DNA of 64,000 bases from DAIDKA01 sp035487155 (GCA_035487155.1 DATHMK010000007.1:1-64000); one strand, 5' to 3'; shown: positions 17,361 through 26,418, numbered from the stretch's first letter. Numbers and translations are program-made. Notes: generated by a model from the sequence alone, not told the origin.

Positions 17361-18593
17361 ATGCCAGCCGGCATCCGGGTTCGCCTGTCGGTGATGATGT
17401 TCCTGCAGTTCTGCGTGTGGGGTTCGTGGTATGTCACCCTCAGCACCTATCTGCTGGCCATTCATTTTGGCGCGGTATCCGTCGGCGGCATCTACAGCAC
17501 CGTGAACTGGGGGGCGATCCTGGCACCGGTGATCGCCGGCATGCTCGCGGACCGCTTTTTTCCGGCGCAGATCGTGATGGCGGTGCTGCACCTTCTGGGG
17601 GCCTGCATCCTGTGGTGGATCTCCTCCATCACCGATCCCACGACCTTCTTCTGGACGCTGCTGCTGTACTCGATCTGTTTCATGCCGACGCTGGGCCTGG
17701 CGAATGCCGTGTCCTTCCATCAGATGAGCGATCCAGCCCGCCAGTTTCCCGGCGTGCGCGTCATGGGGTCGATAGGCTGGATCGTCGTGGGTCTGATCGT
17801 GGGGGTGGCGGCGCCGGCCCTCCTCGGCCATTCCATCGAGCCCACCAACCTGCCGCTGCGCTTCGGCGCGCTGCTGTCGGCGGCCATGGGCCTGTACTGC
17901 CTGACCTTACCGCATACGCCACCCGGCAATGCCGGAAGGCGCCCGTCGCTGTTTCAGGCATTGGGTCTGGAGACCCTGGCCTACGTGAAGAACCGCTCCT
18001 TCGCGATTTTCACCCTCGGGTCGCTGCTGATCTGCATTCCACTGTCCTTCTACTACAGCTTCGCCAACGCATTCCTGAATGAAGCCGGGATGCAAAACGC
18101 AGCCGGCAAGATGACCCTGGGACAGATGTCCGAAGTGCTGTTCCTGGTCCTCATTCCGTTTTTCTTCGTCCGGCTCGGCGTGAAGAAAATGCTGCTGGTG
18201 GGCATGTTCGCCTGGGTGGGCCGCTACGTGCTCTTCGCCCTAGGCAACAACGGCACGCTGGTGTCGCTGCTGTACGGCGGCATCATCCTGCATGGCGTGT
18301 GTTTTGATTTCTTCTTCGTCACCGGCCAGATCTATGTGGACCAGGTCGTGCAGCGCACGCAACGTGCGAGTGCGCAGGGCTTCATTCATGTCGTGACCTA
18401 CGGGGTGGGCCAGCTGATCGGGTCATGGGCGGCGGGGGTGGTGGTGGATCATTACGCCTTTGCCGCGGATGCCGCGACCCGGCATAACTGGCAAGCCGTC
18501 TGGACGGTACCCGCCGTCATGGCCGCGGTGGTGGCGCTGCTGTTCATGCTGTTCTTCAAGGATCCGCCACGGATGGCGGCCGGAGTGCATTGA
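17361..18593 (+). CDS. MFS transporter, nucleoside/H+ symporter (NupG/NHS) type
   Basis: The 410-residue protein has about 12 membrane helices and the NHS-family opening LSVMMFLQFCVWGSWYVTL, plus IYSTVNWGAILAPVIAGMLADRFF at the first cytoplasmic loop. NupG and XapB import nucleosides. Relatives in polysaccharide-degrading bacteria occur beside sugar isomerases and Gfo/Idh dehydrogenases and probably import sugars or polyols. It follows the isomerase by five bases, and its TGA directly abuts the start of the S41 peptidase gene. These three genes look like one transcript. Confidence 0.9.
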   Translation: MPAGIRVRLSVMMFLQFCVWGSWYVTLSTYLLAIHFGAVSVGGIYSTVNWGAILAPVIAGMLADRFFPAQIVMAVLHLLGACILWWISSITDPTTFFWTLLLYSICFMPTLGLANAVSFHQMSDPARQFPGVRVMGSIGWIVVGLIVGVAAPALLGHSIEPTNLPLRFGALLSAAMGLYCLTLPHTPPGNAGRRPSLFQALGLETLAYVKNRSFAIFTLGSLLICIPLSFYYSFANAFLNEAGMQNAAGKMTLGQMSEVLFLVLIPFFFVRLGVKKMLLVGMFAWVGRYVLFALGNNGTLVSLLYGGIILHGVCFDFFFVTGQIYVDQVVQRTQRASAQGFIHVVTYGVGQLIGSWAAGVVVDHYAFAADAATRHNWQAVWTVPAVMAAVVALLFMLFFKDPPRMAAGVH

Positions 18594-20198
18594 ATGATGA
18601 TCCGATTGCAGTTGCGAGATCTGACGGCGCTGCTGGCGATGATCCTGCTCGCAGCTTGCGGCGGTGGGGGCGCATCGGGTGGCACCTCCAGCGGGAGCGC
18701 TTCCACCGGTGCCAGCGGTTCGATGGGGTCGGGTTCGAGCTATGTTCCCGGCCAGTATCTTGCAGCGGCCAATTATGCGGCGCAGTGCGCCAATCCGCGC
18801 AGCGGTGTCGACCCGATCACCAATGTCGCCTACCCGGACGTGCAGGGCACTTCGACCGATGAAAACAATTTCCTGCGCAGCTGGACGCACCAGCTTTACC
18901 TGTGGTTCGACCAGGTCCCGGATCTGGATCCATCGCAGTACACGACGGTCAATTATTTTCCGTTGCTGAAAACCTCGGCGGTCACGGCAAGCGGCGCGCC
19001 GGTGGACCGGTTTCACTTCACCTATGCCACGGCCACCTGGGAATCACTGTCAGAGCAGGGTGTCCAGGCGGGCTACGGCGTGAACTTCGACGTCCTCTCG
19101 CCCACGCCGCCGCGCAATATCGCGGTGGCCTACGTGGATCCGAATGCCACGGGGCAGGCCGCCACCCTGGCACGCGGCGCCGTGGTCCAATCCATCGACG
19201 GGGTCGACATCAATGCTGATGATGCGACCAGCGTCAATACCCTGAACGCGGGGTTACAGCCGGCGACGGTGGGCGAGATGCATACCTTCGTGGTCCTGGA
19301 TGTGGGCTCATCGACCCCCCGCAGCGTGGTGCTGACCGCGGCGGATGTCACCGAAACGCCGGTACCCACGGTGACTACGCTGAATTCCAATGGCGGCCTG
19401 GTCGGCTACATCCTGTTCAATGATCATATCGCCACCGCCGAGAGTGAACTGATCGATGCGTTCACCACCCTGCAGCACCAGGGAGTGACGGATCTGGTAC
19501 TGGACATCCGCTACAACGGCGGCGGCTACCTGGATATCGCCAGCGAAGTGGCCTTCATGATCGCCGGATCGGCGCAGACCACCGGACATACCTTCGAACT
19601 GCAGCAGTTCAACAGCCAGTATCCGACGACCAACCCCGTCACCGGCACCGCGATTACTCCCACACTGTTTCATTCGACCTCGCAGGGATTCTCGGTGGCC
19701 TCAGGCCAGGCGCTGCCCTCGCTGAACCTGTCACGGGTCTTCATCCTCACCGGCACCGAGACCTGCTCGGCCAGCGAGTCCATCATCAACAGCCTGCGCG
19801 GCATCAATGTTCAGGTGATCCAGATCGGATCCACCACCTGCGGCAAACCCTATGGTTTCTATCCGCAGGACAATTGCGGCACCACCTATTTCTCGATCCA
19901 GTTCCGGGGCGTGAACGATCAGGGTTTCGGGGACTACCCGGCGGGGTTCTCCCCCGCCAACACCGTGGCTGCCGCCGGTGTCACCATTCCCGGGTGCTCC
20001 GTGGCCGACGACTTCGAGCATGCCCTGGGCGATCCGAATGAGGCACAGTTGAGCGAAGCGCTGGCCTTTCGAGCCGGCGGGGCCTGTACCGTGAGTCCCA
20101 CCGGTTCCATCATCCAGGGGGCCAAGCGCGCCGTGCAGCCGGGGCTTGCCGTCTCGGCCCGCTCGGCCCTGCGTGAAATCAGAATCCTGCGACAGTAG
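18594..20198 (+). CDS. S41-family (C-terminal processing) peptidase, lipoprotein
   Basis: The 534-residue precursor has a lipoprotein signal ending LLAAC (Cys22) and a Gly/Ser-rich linker (23-50). A PDZ-like domain (about 165-245) and a tail-specific protease domain follow, with DIRYNGGG at 304-311 and a catalytic Ser in TCSASE (about Ser392) and Lys418 in GKPYG. It would cleave proteins in the periplasm. The start directly follows the MFS stop codon. It seems unrelated to sugar uptake, so it may be co-transcribed by chance or act on envelope proteins. Confidence 0.9.
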   Translation: MMIRLQLRDLTALLAMILLAACGGGGASGGTSSGSASTGASGSMGSGSSYVPGQYLAAANYAAQCANPRSGVDPITNVAYPDVQGTSTDENNFLRSWTHQLYLWFDQVPDLDPSQYTTVNYFPLLKTSAVTASGAPVDRFHFTYATATWESLSEQGVQAGYGVNFDVLSPTPPRNIAVAYVDPNATGQAATLARGAVVQSIDGVDINADDATSVNTLNAGLQPATVGEMHTFVVLDVGSSTPRSVVLTAADVTETPVPTVTTLNSNGGLVGYILFNDHIATAESELIDAFTTLQHQGVTDLVLDIRYNGGGYLDIASEVAFMIAGSAQTTGHTFELQQFNSQYPTTNPVTGTAITPTLFHSTSQGFSVASGQALPSLNLSRVFILTGTETCSASESIINSLRGINVQVIQIGSTTCGKPYGFYPQDNCGTTYFSIQFRGVNDQGFGDYPAGFSPANTVAAAGVTIPGCSVADDFEHALGDPNEAQLSEALAFRAGGACTVSPTGSIIQGAKRAVQPGLAVSARSALREIRILRQ

Positions 20199-20267
20199 GG
20201 GATGCCGGCCTACAGAGCACGCTGAGCAGTACGCCTAGCATGGGGTCAAGCAAACACACTGAAGGGC

Positions 20268-20810
20268 TTGACCGTGCATGCGCTGGCCAGAATTTTGATG
20301 CTGTGCCTCATTGCCGGGCTCGCCACGGCCTGCCAGCCGTCTGCAAAGGTGGGACCGACGGTGTGCTCCGCCGTGCACGGAGAAAGCCTCCAGCCATCTG
20401 CCACTTCGCCAGCGCCGGGGCAGGTTGATATATCCGGCCGCACGCGCCTGGGCAAAGGGTCGTTCTATGCCAGTTGGTTTGCGCATCGGCAGATGGCCGA
20501 TGGGAACAGAATGGATCCGAAGGGCAACAATGCCGCCAGCAGGACGCTGCCGCTCGGCACCACCGCCAAGGTGACCAATCTGGCAACCGGCCGCAGCGCC
20601 ATCGTCTCGATCGAGGACCGAGGGCCCTACGCCAGAGGGCGGATCATTGACCTCTCGCCCGGCACCGCGCGGCAGATCGGCCTTACCCACCGTGCCGGTA
20701 TCGCCAGGGTTGCGGTCGCCCCGATATCCGTGCCACTGCCCGATGGCACCGTGATGCCCGGGGTGGCAGCGCCTCATGAGGCCTCCTGCCACCCCACCAG
20801 AGAGGGTTAG
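20268..20810 (+). CDS. RlpA-like DPBB lipoprotein with altered active-site residues
   Basis: The product (about 178-180 residues) has a lipoprotein-like signal (AGLATAC) and a double-psi beta-barrel: GKGSFYASWF, AASRTLPLGTTAKVTNL, EDRGPYARGRIIDLS. In Pseudomonas RlpA, Glu120, Asp123, His131 and Asp157 form the lytic-transglycosylase site. Aligned here, Glu becomes Asn (ADGN), His becomes Ser (AAS), and both Asp residues are kept. It may bind glycans without cutting them. The start is TTG 20268 or GTG 20274; the latter has better spacing from GAAGGG. It lacks a C-terminal SPOR domain. Its end overlaps the convergent isomerase gene by four bases. Confidence 0.83.
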   Translation: MTVHALARILMLCLIAGLATACQPSAKVGPTVCSAVHGESLQPSATSPAPGQVDISGRTRLGKGSFYASWFAHRQMADGNRMDPKGNNAASRTLPLGTTAKVTNLATGRSAIVSIEDRGPYARGRIIDLSPGTARQIGLTHRAGIARVAVAPISVPLPDGTVMPGVAAPHEASCHPTREG

Positions 20811-21850
20811 AGTCCCAATATGCGCCGATTGACATCGGCGCCGGTGGATCCGGCTGCGAAATCGTCGAATCGCTTCGAAGCGGTCCGGATCATGTGTTCG
20901 CGGATGAACGGCGCGCCTTCGCGGGCACCGTCCTCGGGATGCTTCAGACAGCACTCCCATTCCAGCACCGCCCATCCCTGATAGCCGTACTGTGCGAATT
21001 TGCTGAAGATCCGCTTGAAATCGACCTGGCCGTCACCGGGTGAGCGGAAGCGGCCCGGCCGATTCACCCAGTCCTGGTAGCCCCCATAGACACCGCATTT
21101 GCCGCTGGGATGGAACTCCGCATCCTTGACGTGGAAGGCCCTGATGCGTGAGTGGTAGTGGTCGATGAAGCTCGCATAGTCCAGCTGCTGCAGCACGAAG
21201 TGGCTCGGGTCATAGAGAATGCAGGCGGCCGGGTGATTGTCCACGGCGGCGACAAAGCGCTCGAAGGTGATGCCATCGTGCAGGTCCTCGCCGGGATGAA
21301 TCTCGTAGCAAAGGTCCACGCCCACCGTTGCGAACGCATCCAGCACCGGCCGCCAGCGACGCGCGAGCTCGGCGAACGCGTCGTCGACCAATCCGGCGGT
21401 GCGCTGCGGCCACGGATACATCGTGTGCCAGAGCAGCGCACCTGAAAATGTCGCATGCGCCTTGAGCCCCAGGCGTTCGCTGGCGCGAGCGGCGAATTTG
21501 AGCTGCTGGGTGGCCCACTCGGGCCACGCCGCGGGCTTGTCGCGCAATGCCGGATCCGCGAAGCCGCGAAACAGATCGACATACGCCGGATGCACTGCCA
21601 GCAGCTGACCCTGCAGGTGTGTGGACAGTTCAGTGATCTCGATGTCGTACTGGGCGAGGCGTCCTTTGATGTCATCGCAGTACGCCTGGCTGCTGGCCGC
21701 GACCTGCAGATCGAACAGTCCTGGGTCGGAGGTTGGAACCTGCACGCCCTTGTAGCCCAGGTTCGCCGCCCATTCACCCATCTTTTCCAGTGAATTGAAG
21801 GGCGCCTCGCTGCCGGCGAACTGCGCCAGGAAAATACCGGGACCCTTCAT
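20807..21850 (-). CDS. sugar phosphate isomerase/epimerase (TIM barrel, cytoplasmic)
   Basis: This 347-residue protein belongs to the xylose-isomerase-like TIM-barrel superfamily. Visible segments are YKGVQVPTSDP, ITELSTHLQGQL, LCYEIHPGEDLHDG, CILYDPSHFVLQ, IRAFHVKDAEFHP and AVLEWECCLKHPEDG. The Glu, Asp, His and Glu of these segments match the metal-binding set of the family. There is no signal peptide, so it acts in the cytoplasm. AGGAGG lies just before the ATG. It is the last gene of a minus-strand set with the PQQ dehydrogenase 27 bases upstream, which suggests oxidised sugar or polyol products as substrates. The exact reaction is unknown. Confidence 0.88.
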   Translation of the reverse strand: MKGPGIFLAQFAGSEAPFNSLEKMGEWAANLGYKGVQVPTSDPGLFDLQVAASSQAYCDDIKGRLAQYDIEITELSTHLQGQLLAVHPAYVDLFRGFADPALRDKPAAWPEWATQQLKFAARASERLGLKAHATFSGALLWHTMYPWPQRTAGLVDDAFAELARRWRPVLDAFATVGVDLCYEIHPGEDLHDGITFERFVAAVDNHPAACILYDPSHFVLQQLDYASFIDHYHSRIRAFHVKDAEFHPSGKCGVYGGYQDWVNRPGRFRSPGDGQVDFKRIFSKFAQYGYQGWAVLEWECCLKHPEDGAREGAPFIREHMIRTASKRFDDFAAGSTGADVNRRILGL

Positions 21851-21877
21851 TTGTCCTCCTGGCCGGCCGCGCCGGAC

Positions 21878-23575
21878 TCAGTTGAGTACGAACGAATACA
21901 ACACATCACCGACGCTTGCCAACACATACTGATGCCCGTCCAGACTGTAGGTCTCCGGCGGCGCGGAAATGTTGCCGATACCCGAGTGCCACAGCAATGC
22001 GCCATTGGCGGCGTCCATGGCGACGAAATTGCCGTTCGTATCGCCGGTGAAGACCAGTCCACCGGCGGTGGTCAGTACGCTGGTGCCCGTGCCGCTGGCG
22101 CCCGGCCACACGTGGCGCCACACCGCCTTTCCGGTGCGGTAGTCGATGCCCTGGAAGGCATTGTCGACGAAGCCGACGATGGAGAAGCGCTTGCCACCCA
22201 GTCCCATGGAGCCGCGCGGATCGGTATCCGTGAGGTACAGGATGTTGAAGCCGGTGCTCTCGTGGGTATAGAACAACCCGGTATCGGGATTGAAAGCGGC
22301 CGCCTGGTAATTGGTGACACCGCCTTCGAAGGGTGACACCAGCGATCCTGGAACGGTGGCGGACTTCTCCGGATCCGGGTCAGGCTGGCCGTTCGGCTTG
22401 ATGCCCTTGGACCAGTTCGTGGTCGTGCCGTACTTGTAGGTCAGGAGGTGTTCGCCGGTGACCCGATCCAGGGTGAAGAAGTACCCGTTGCGCGCCCCTG
22501 TGGATACCAGTTTGCGTGGCTTGCCATCGATGGTGCCGTTGAAAAGGATCGGTGTCTGCGCCGAATCCCAATCATGAGTGTCATGCGGGGAGGTCTGGTA
22601 GTACCAGGCGATCTCGCCCGTGGCGACCCGCACCGCGACCAGCGAGCAGGTGTAGAGATTGTCGCCCGGGCGCGCGACTCCGGTGTAACCGGGCGTCGGA
22701 TTGCCCGTGCCGGTGATGTACAGGTCCGTTTCCGGGTCATAGGATCCGGGCATCCATACATTGCCGCCCCCATGGCGGGCCGCATCCAGCGACGGCCAGG
22801 TCTTCAGCGCCGGATCATCGGCGCTCATGGGCACCATGTAGCGCTTCCATTGCAGTTTCCCGGTGGCCGGATCGAATGACTGCAGGAAGCCCGGCGCATC
22901 ACTGTCATTGCCGGTGCCAACCAGCAGGTGGTTGCCGACCACCACCGGCGCCATGGTGGAAAAGTACTCATCGGAGAAATCGGCGATCTTCACATGCCAG
23001 TTTTCATGGCCGGTGCGCGCGTCGAGCGACACCAGGTAGTCATCGGGTGTTTCAAAGAACAGCGAACTGTTCCACAGCGCCGCGCCGCGACTGGCGATGT
23101 GCGTGCCGCCGCGGGTCCTCCAGAAGTAATGCCACAGCTCGGCGCCGCTGCGGGCATCGAACGCCCAGGCATTGTCGGGCGAACTCACATACAGCACGCC
23201 GTCGACCTGCAGCACCGCGCCCTTCACCGCAGGCGGCGGAATGGCGTAGTCGCCTTTGCCCTCACCCCCGACGGTGGTGATGATGTCGCTCGGGGGTGCA
23301 AACGGACCGCGCGGCTTGCCATCGCGCACTTCGCCATTGAGGCGCAGGGTCCATGCCAGCGACAGATGGCTGACATTGGACTTGTCGAGCTGCCGCAGCG
23401 CGCTGTAGCGCTGCCCGGTGTAGTCCCCCGAGTAGGTGGGCCAGGAATCCTTCAGTGGCTGCAGCAGTTGCGCCGGTGGCAACAGCGGTGGCGGCGTGGC
23501 CGCGGCCGCCAGGCCGGCGATGCCGAGCACCAGGGCGGTGACGGCTGGCGCTGCAACCCGCGAGCCGCCCCTCAT
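21878..23575 (-). CDS. PQQ-dependent dehydrogenase (quinoprotein, periplasmic)
   Basis: The 565-residue precursor has a signal peptide (cleavage near AAA-TP, residue 26) and an eight-bladed PQQ propeller. Landmarks are WPTYSGDYTGQRYS, ASRGAALWNSSLFF, GGGNVWMPGSYDPETDLYITGTGNP, HDTHDWDSAQ (probable catalytic Asp region) and repeated W-type docking motifs. It would oxidise an alcohol or sugar and pass electrons to cytochrome c. Its ATG overlaps the stop of the dihaem cytochrome gene by four bases, so the two form a redox pair. I do not see the vicinal-Cys disulfide of methanol and ethanol dehydrogenases. Substrate is unknown. Confidence 0.9.
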   Translation of the reverse strand: MRGGSRVAAPAVTALVLGIAGLAAAATPPPLLPPAQLLQPLKDSWPTYSGDYTGQRYSALRQLDKSNVSHLSLAWTLRLNGEVRDGKPRGPFAPPSDIITTVGGEGKGDYAIPPPAVKGAVLQVDGVLYVSSPDNAWAFDARSGAELWHYFWRTRGGTHIASRGAALWNSSLFFETPDDYLVSLDARTGHENWHVKIADFSDEYFSTMAPVVVGNHLLVGTGNDSDAPGFLQSFDPATGKLQWKRYMVPMSADDPALKTWPSLDAARHGGGNVWMPGSYDPETDLYITGTGNPTPGYTGVARPGDNLYTCSLVAVRVATGEIAWYYQTSPHDTHDWDSAQTPILFNGTIDGKPRKLVSTGARNGYFFTLDRVTGEHLLTYKYGTTTNWSKGIKPNGQPDPDPEKSATVPGSLVSPFEGGVTNYQAAAFNPDTGLFYTHESTGFNILYLTDTDPRGSMGLGGKRFSIVGFVDNAFQGIDYRTGKAVWRHVWPGASGTGTSVLTTAGGLVFTGDTNGNFVAMDAANGALLWHSGIGNISAPPETYSLDGHQYVLASVGDVLYSFVLN

Positions 23576-24492
23576 TTGAGGCTCGCCAGGTAGGCCGTGA
23601 CGTCGTGCATGTCCTGGTCCGTGTATTGGGTGAGCAGCTGGCGGTGCTGCGCCAGGGGATCCTGAATGTCCAGCGCGCGCACGCCCTGCGGGCCCTGACG
23701 CGTGAAGCTCAGGTACTCACCCTCGGCAGTGGTCAGGCTCACCGAGAAATCATCCACGCGCTTCAAAGTGCCCTCGATCGTGGCGCCGCTGTTGAGTGTC
23801 ACCTTGACCTGGCTGTGCACCGCCGCCGCGCTGCCACCGGCCGGGGGCACGGCCCTGCCTGATACCCAGCTGTCCTGCAGGCTCGCCGGATTTGAAACCC
23901 GGGTCGCGATGCCCTTGAGGTCCGCCTCGGCCGAATGGCAGTTCCGGCAATGCGCCGCAAAGTACCGTTGGCCCCGTCCCGGATCCCCGACCAGGATATT
24001 CAGCGGCTGCTCCGCTAGCGGCGGAGGGCCGCCCTGATTCTGTTTCTTGCCCAGGACGCTGTGGATGTATTCGGTTATGGCCTGCACATCGGCCACAGCC
24101 AGGGGGAAGGCCGGCATGGGCGGTCCGCCCTGGGAAGACGGGCGCCCCTTCTGGACCACAGGGATGATGGCCTCACCGTTGCGGTCGCCGAGCACCAGCG
24201 CCGAGCGCAGCAGATTCGGACCGCCCAGGTCGCCGCCGCGCAGGTCACTGCCGTGACAGGATTTACAGTTGATGCCAAAGAGCGCCTGGCCGCGGGCGAT
24301 GAGGGCCGGGCTGCCGGCGGGCCGCTGCTTGGCTGGGAAAGTCGCCTGACCAAAAATACCGGGGGTGGTCGCTGCGCCGCTCCTGGCGCCCGCTGTCTGG
24401 CCCAGCGCCGCGGGCATCTGGCTCACCGCCAGCACCGCGGCAGCGATACCGCCCATTATTCTGGCGGATCGCCAGCCCGATGAAACGCGCAT
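23572..24492 (-). CDS. dihaem cytochrome c with inserted beta-rich segment
   Basis: The 306-residue precursor has a signal peptide and two haem c sites, CKSCH (76-80) and CRNCH (182-186). A likely Met ligand for haem 1 is in PPMPAFP (Met126). Between the second haem site and the C-terminal helix (QYTDQDMHDVTAYLASLK) lies a beta-rich stretch, VKVTLNSGATIEGTLKRVDD and onward (about 229-270), resembling a small SH3/LSm-like barrel. It should accept electrons from the coupled PQQ dehydrogenase. The ATG at 24492 is used; the frame upstream belongs to the exonuclease gene region. Confidence 0.9.
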   Translation of the reverse strand: MRVSSGWRSARIMGGIAAAVLAVSQMPAALGQTAGARSGAATTPGIFGQATFPAKQRPAGSPALIARGQALFGINCKSCHGSDLRGGDLGGPNLLRSALVLGDRNGEAIIPVVQKGRPSSQGGPPMPAFPLAVADVQAITEYIHSVLGKKQNQGGPPPLAEQPLNILVGDPGRGQRYFAAHCRNCHSAEADLKGIATRVSNPASLQDSWVSGRAVPPAGGSAAAVHSQVKVTLNSGATIEGTLKRVDDFSVSLTTAEGEYLSFTRQGPQGVRALDIQDPLAQHRQLLTQYTDQDMHDVTAYLASLK

Positions 24493-24506
24493 GGAGCCGC
24501 ATCCTA

Positions 24507-25490
24507 TCAGCTCAGCGACAGTGGGGCGGCATCCAGGCCCAGCTCGATGAGATGCGCCGCCAGTCGGTCGGTGCGCCCGTGCATGAGCCGGATGCGTCCG
24601 GCGCGGCTTTCGCGGCAGGTATTCACCAGTGCCGGCCAATCCGCGTGATCGGAGACCACGAAGCCCACATCGTAGCCGCGGCGCCGACTCTCGCCCTCCA
24701 GCAGCATCCACCCGGAACAGAAGGCCCGCGTCCCGCTGCCCAGGCGCCGCAGCCAGGAAGCACGGCTCATGGCGGGCGTCGCCATGACCAGCGCTCCCTG
24801 CAACTGCGCCGCTGAGGTTGCGGTCACCGGCACCGTGGGCACCATATCGATGCCGGCTGCACGGTAGACCTCGACGAGGGTCGCGATCTCGCCATGCACA
24901 TGCACCGGCTCGCGGGTGTGCCCGAGCATTTCGGCGAGCACGCGCTGGGCCTTCCCCAGGGCGTAGCAGAACAGCACCGAGTTCTTGCCGCGCTCGCGGT
25001 TGATATGCCACCAGCGCACGATATTGCCCACCACGGCCGCGGTATCCGGCCATACGAACTGCGGTTGCCCGAAGGTGGTCTCGCTGATGAACACATCGCA
25101 CTCGAGGGGCTCGAAGGGCGCACAGGTCGGATCCGGCTGGCGCTTGTAGTCCCCGGACACCACCCATACCTGCCCCTCGTGCTCCAGGCGCACCTGGGCC
25201 GAGCCCAGGATATGCCCGGCGGGATGCAGCGAAACGGTCACCGGGCCCAAGGTGAAGGGCGCGCCGTACTCCATGGCGGCGAGGTTTCGGGCGTCCTTCA
25301 GCCGTTTGCGCGCGATGCCCAGTCCCGGCGCCGCCATCAGCATGCGGGCGCTGCCCTCGCGCAGGTGATCGCCATGGGCATGGGTCACCACGGCGGTCTG
25401 CACGGCTTTGGCCGGATCAATGTAGAAATCCCCCGGCGGGCAATACAATCCACGCCTGGTGAGGGTGACAAGAGGGGTGCGGTCGGTCAT
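24507..25490 (-). CDS. ligase-associated MBL-fold DNA exonuclease
   Basis: About 327 residues from ATG 25490. The protein has the metallo-beta-lactamase motif THAHGDH, then HPAGHILGSAQ, VVSGDYKRQ, SETTFG, a beta-CASP-like region (LFCYALGKAQR) and SDHADWPALV. This order matches the DEXH-box/ligase-associated exonuclease family (TIGR04122), which normally travels with an ATP-dependent DNA ligase, an Lhr-like helicase and a phosphoesterase. None of those is within the window. Other in-frame starts (25496, 25523) would crowd or overlap the divergent CtlX-like gene. It lies 14 bases upstream of the cytochrome gene. Confidence 0.88.
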   Translation of the reverse strand: MTDRTPLVTLTRRGLYCPPGDFYIDPAKAVQTAVVTHAHGDHLREGSARMLMAAPGLGIARKRLKDARNLAAMEYGAPFTLGPVTVSLHPAGHILGSAQVRLEHEGQVWVVSGDYKRQPDPTCAPFEPLECDVFISETTFGQPQFVWPDTAAVVGNIVRWWHINRERGKNSVLFCYALGKAQRVLAEMLGHTREPVHVHGEIATLVEVYRAAGIDMVPTVPVTATSAAQLQGALVMATPAMSRASWLRRLGSGTRAFCSGWMLLEGESRRRGYDVGFVVSDHADWPALVNTCRESRAGRIRLMHGRTDRLAAHLIELGLDAAPLSLS

Positions 25491-25521
25491 GGACATCCGG
25501 ACACAGTGCGCTGCGGCAGTC

Positions 25522-26418
25522 ATGATGATCCGGCCCGCCGCCTTCGATTACAACCCGCACACCGCTGCCAGCAATCGGCTGCAGTCCCCGGGCGATGGCA
25601 CACCGGATGCGGCTGAGCGCGCCATCGCCGAGTTCGACGCCGCGGTCACTGCGCTGCAGGGCGCCGGGGTGCGCGTCTGCGTGGTGGCCGATGAGCCCGT
25701 GCCCCCCAAACCCGATGCGGTATTTCCGAACAACTGGGTCAGCTGGCACGCCGACGGAACGGTGGTTCTGTATCCCATGCAGGCCCCGAACCGGCGCCTG
25801 GAGCGCCGTGCGGACATTCTCGATGGGGTCGCCCAGCGCTGTGGCTACCGCATCGCCCGGGTGCTGGACCTGTCGACCTTTGAGGAACAGGGGCGGTTCC
25901 TGGAGGGCACCGGGTCTCTGGTGCTGGATCATGTCGGCCGTCAGGCCTTCGCCTGCCGATCCATCCGCACCGACGAGATGCTGGTGCGTCGCTGGGCCGA
26001 CCAGATGGGCTACCAGCCCGTGGTGTTTGACGCCCTCGATGCGGCAGGCGTGCCCTTCTATCACACCAACGTGATGCTGAGCATCGGCCACCGGGTCGCG
26101 GTGGTCGCCGCCGACTCGATCGTACCGTCCGATCGCGAGCCGGTGCTTGCGGCGCTCGCGGCCGGGTCGAGGCAGATCATCGAGATTGATCATGCCGCGG
26201 TCGGCGGCTTTGCCGGGAACATGCTGGAGCTGGTGGGCAGCGGGGGCCGCGGAGTATTTGCACTCTCGGCACGGGCACAGCGCGTCCTGCCGCCCATTGC
26301 ACGCGCCCGGCTCGCGGCCGGAACCGATCAGCTGCTGCCGCTCGTCATCCCTACCATCGAACGGCTGGGGGGCGGCAGCGTGAGATGCATGCTGGCTGAG
26401 GTATTCTCGGCAGCGTGA
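25522..26418 (+). CDS. amidinotransferase-family protein, CtlX-like (citrulline/arginine-type hydrolase)
   Basis: The roughly 298-residue product has motifs of the guanidino-modifying superfamily: FPNNWVSWH (Asp/Asn substrate loop), FLEGTGSLVLD (Glu), YHTNVMLS (His), GGFAGNMLEL and a C-terminal GGGSVRCML with the catalytic Cys. CtlX and related enzymes hydrolyse citrulline or arginine-like ureido/guanidino groups in the cytoplasm. The paired ATG at 25522 is used because family members start close to MIRPAAFDYN. Its TGA overlaps the GTG start of birA. It diverges from the exonuclease gene across a 31-base gap. Confidence 0.87.
   Translation: MMIRPAAFDYNPHTAASNRLQSPGDGTPDAAERAIAEFDAAVTALQGAGVRVCVVADEPVPPKPDAVFPNNWVSWHADGTVVLYPMQAPNRRLERRADILDGVAQRCGYRIARVLDLSTFEEQGRFLEGTGSLVLDHVGRQAFACRSIRTDEMLVRRWADQMGYQPVVFDALDAAGVPFYHTNVMLSIGHRVAVVAADSIVPSDREPVLAALAAGSRQIIEIDHAAVGGFAGNMLELVGSGGRGVFALSARAQRVLPPIARARLAAGTDQLLPLVIPTIERLGGGSVRCMLAEVFSAA

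Noticed and set aside
23572..25167. Cytochrome c gene extended to 25167 (531 residues)
   Set aside because: The extra 225 residues lie inside the exonuclease gene in another frame, and the signal peptide begins at 24492.
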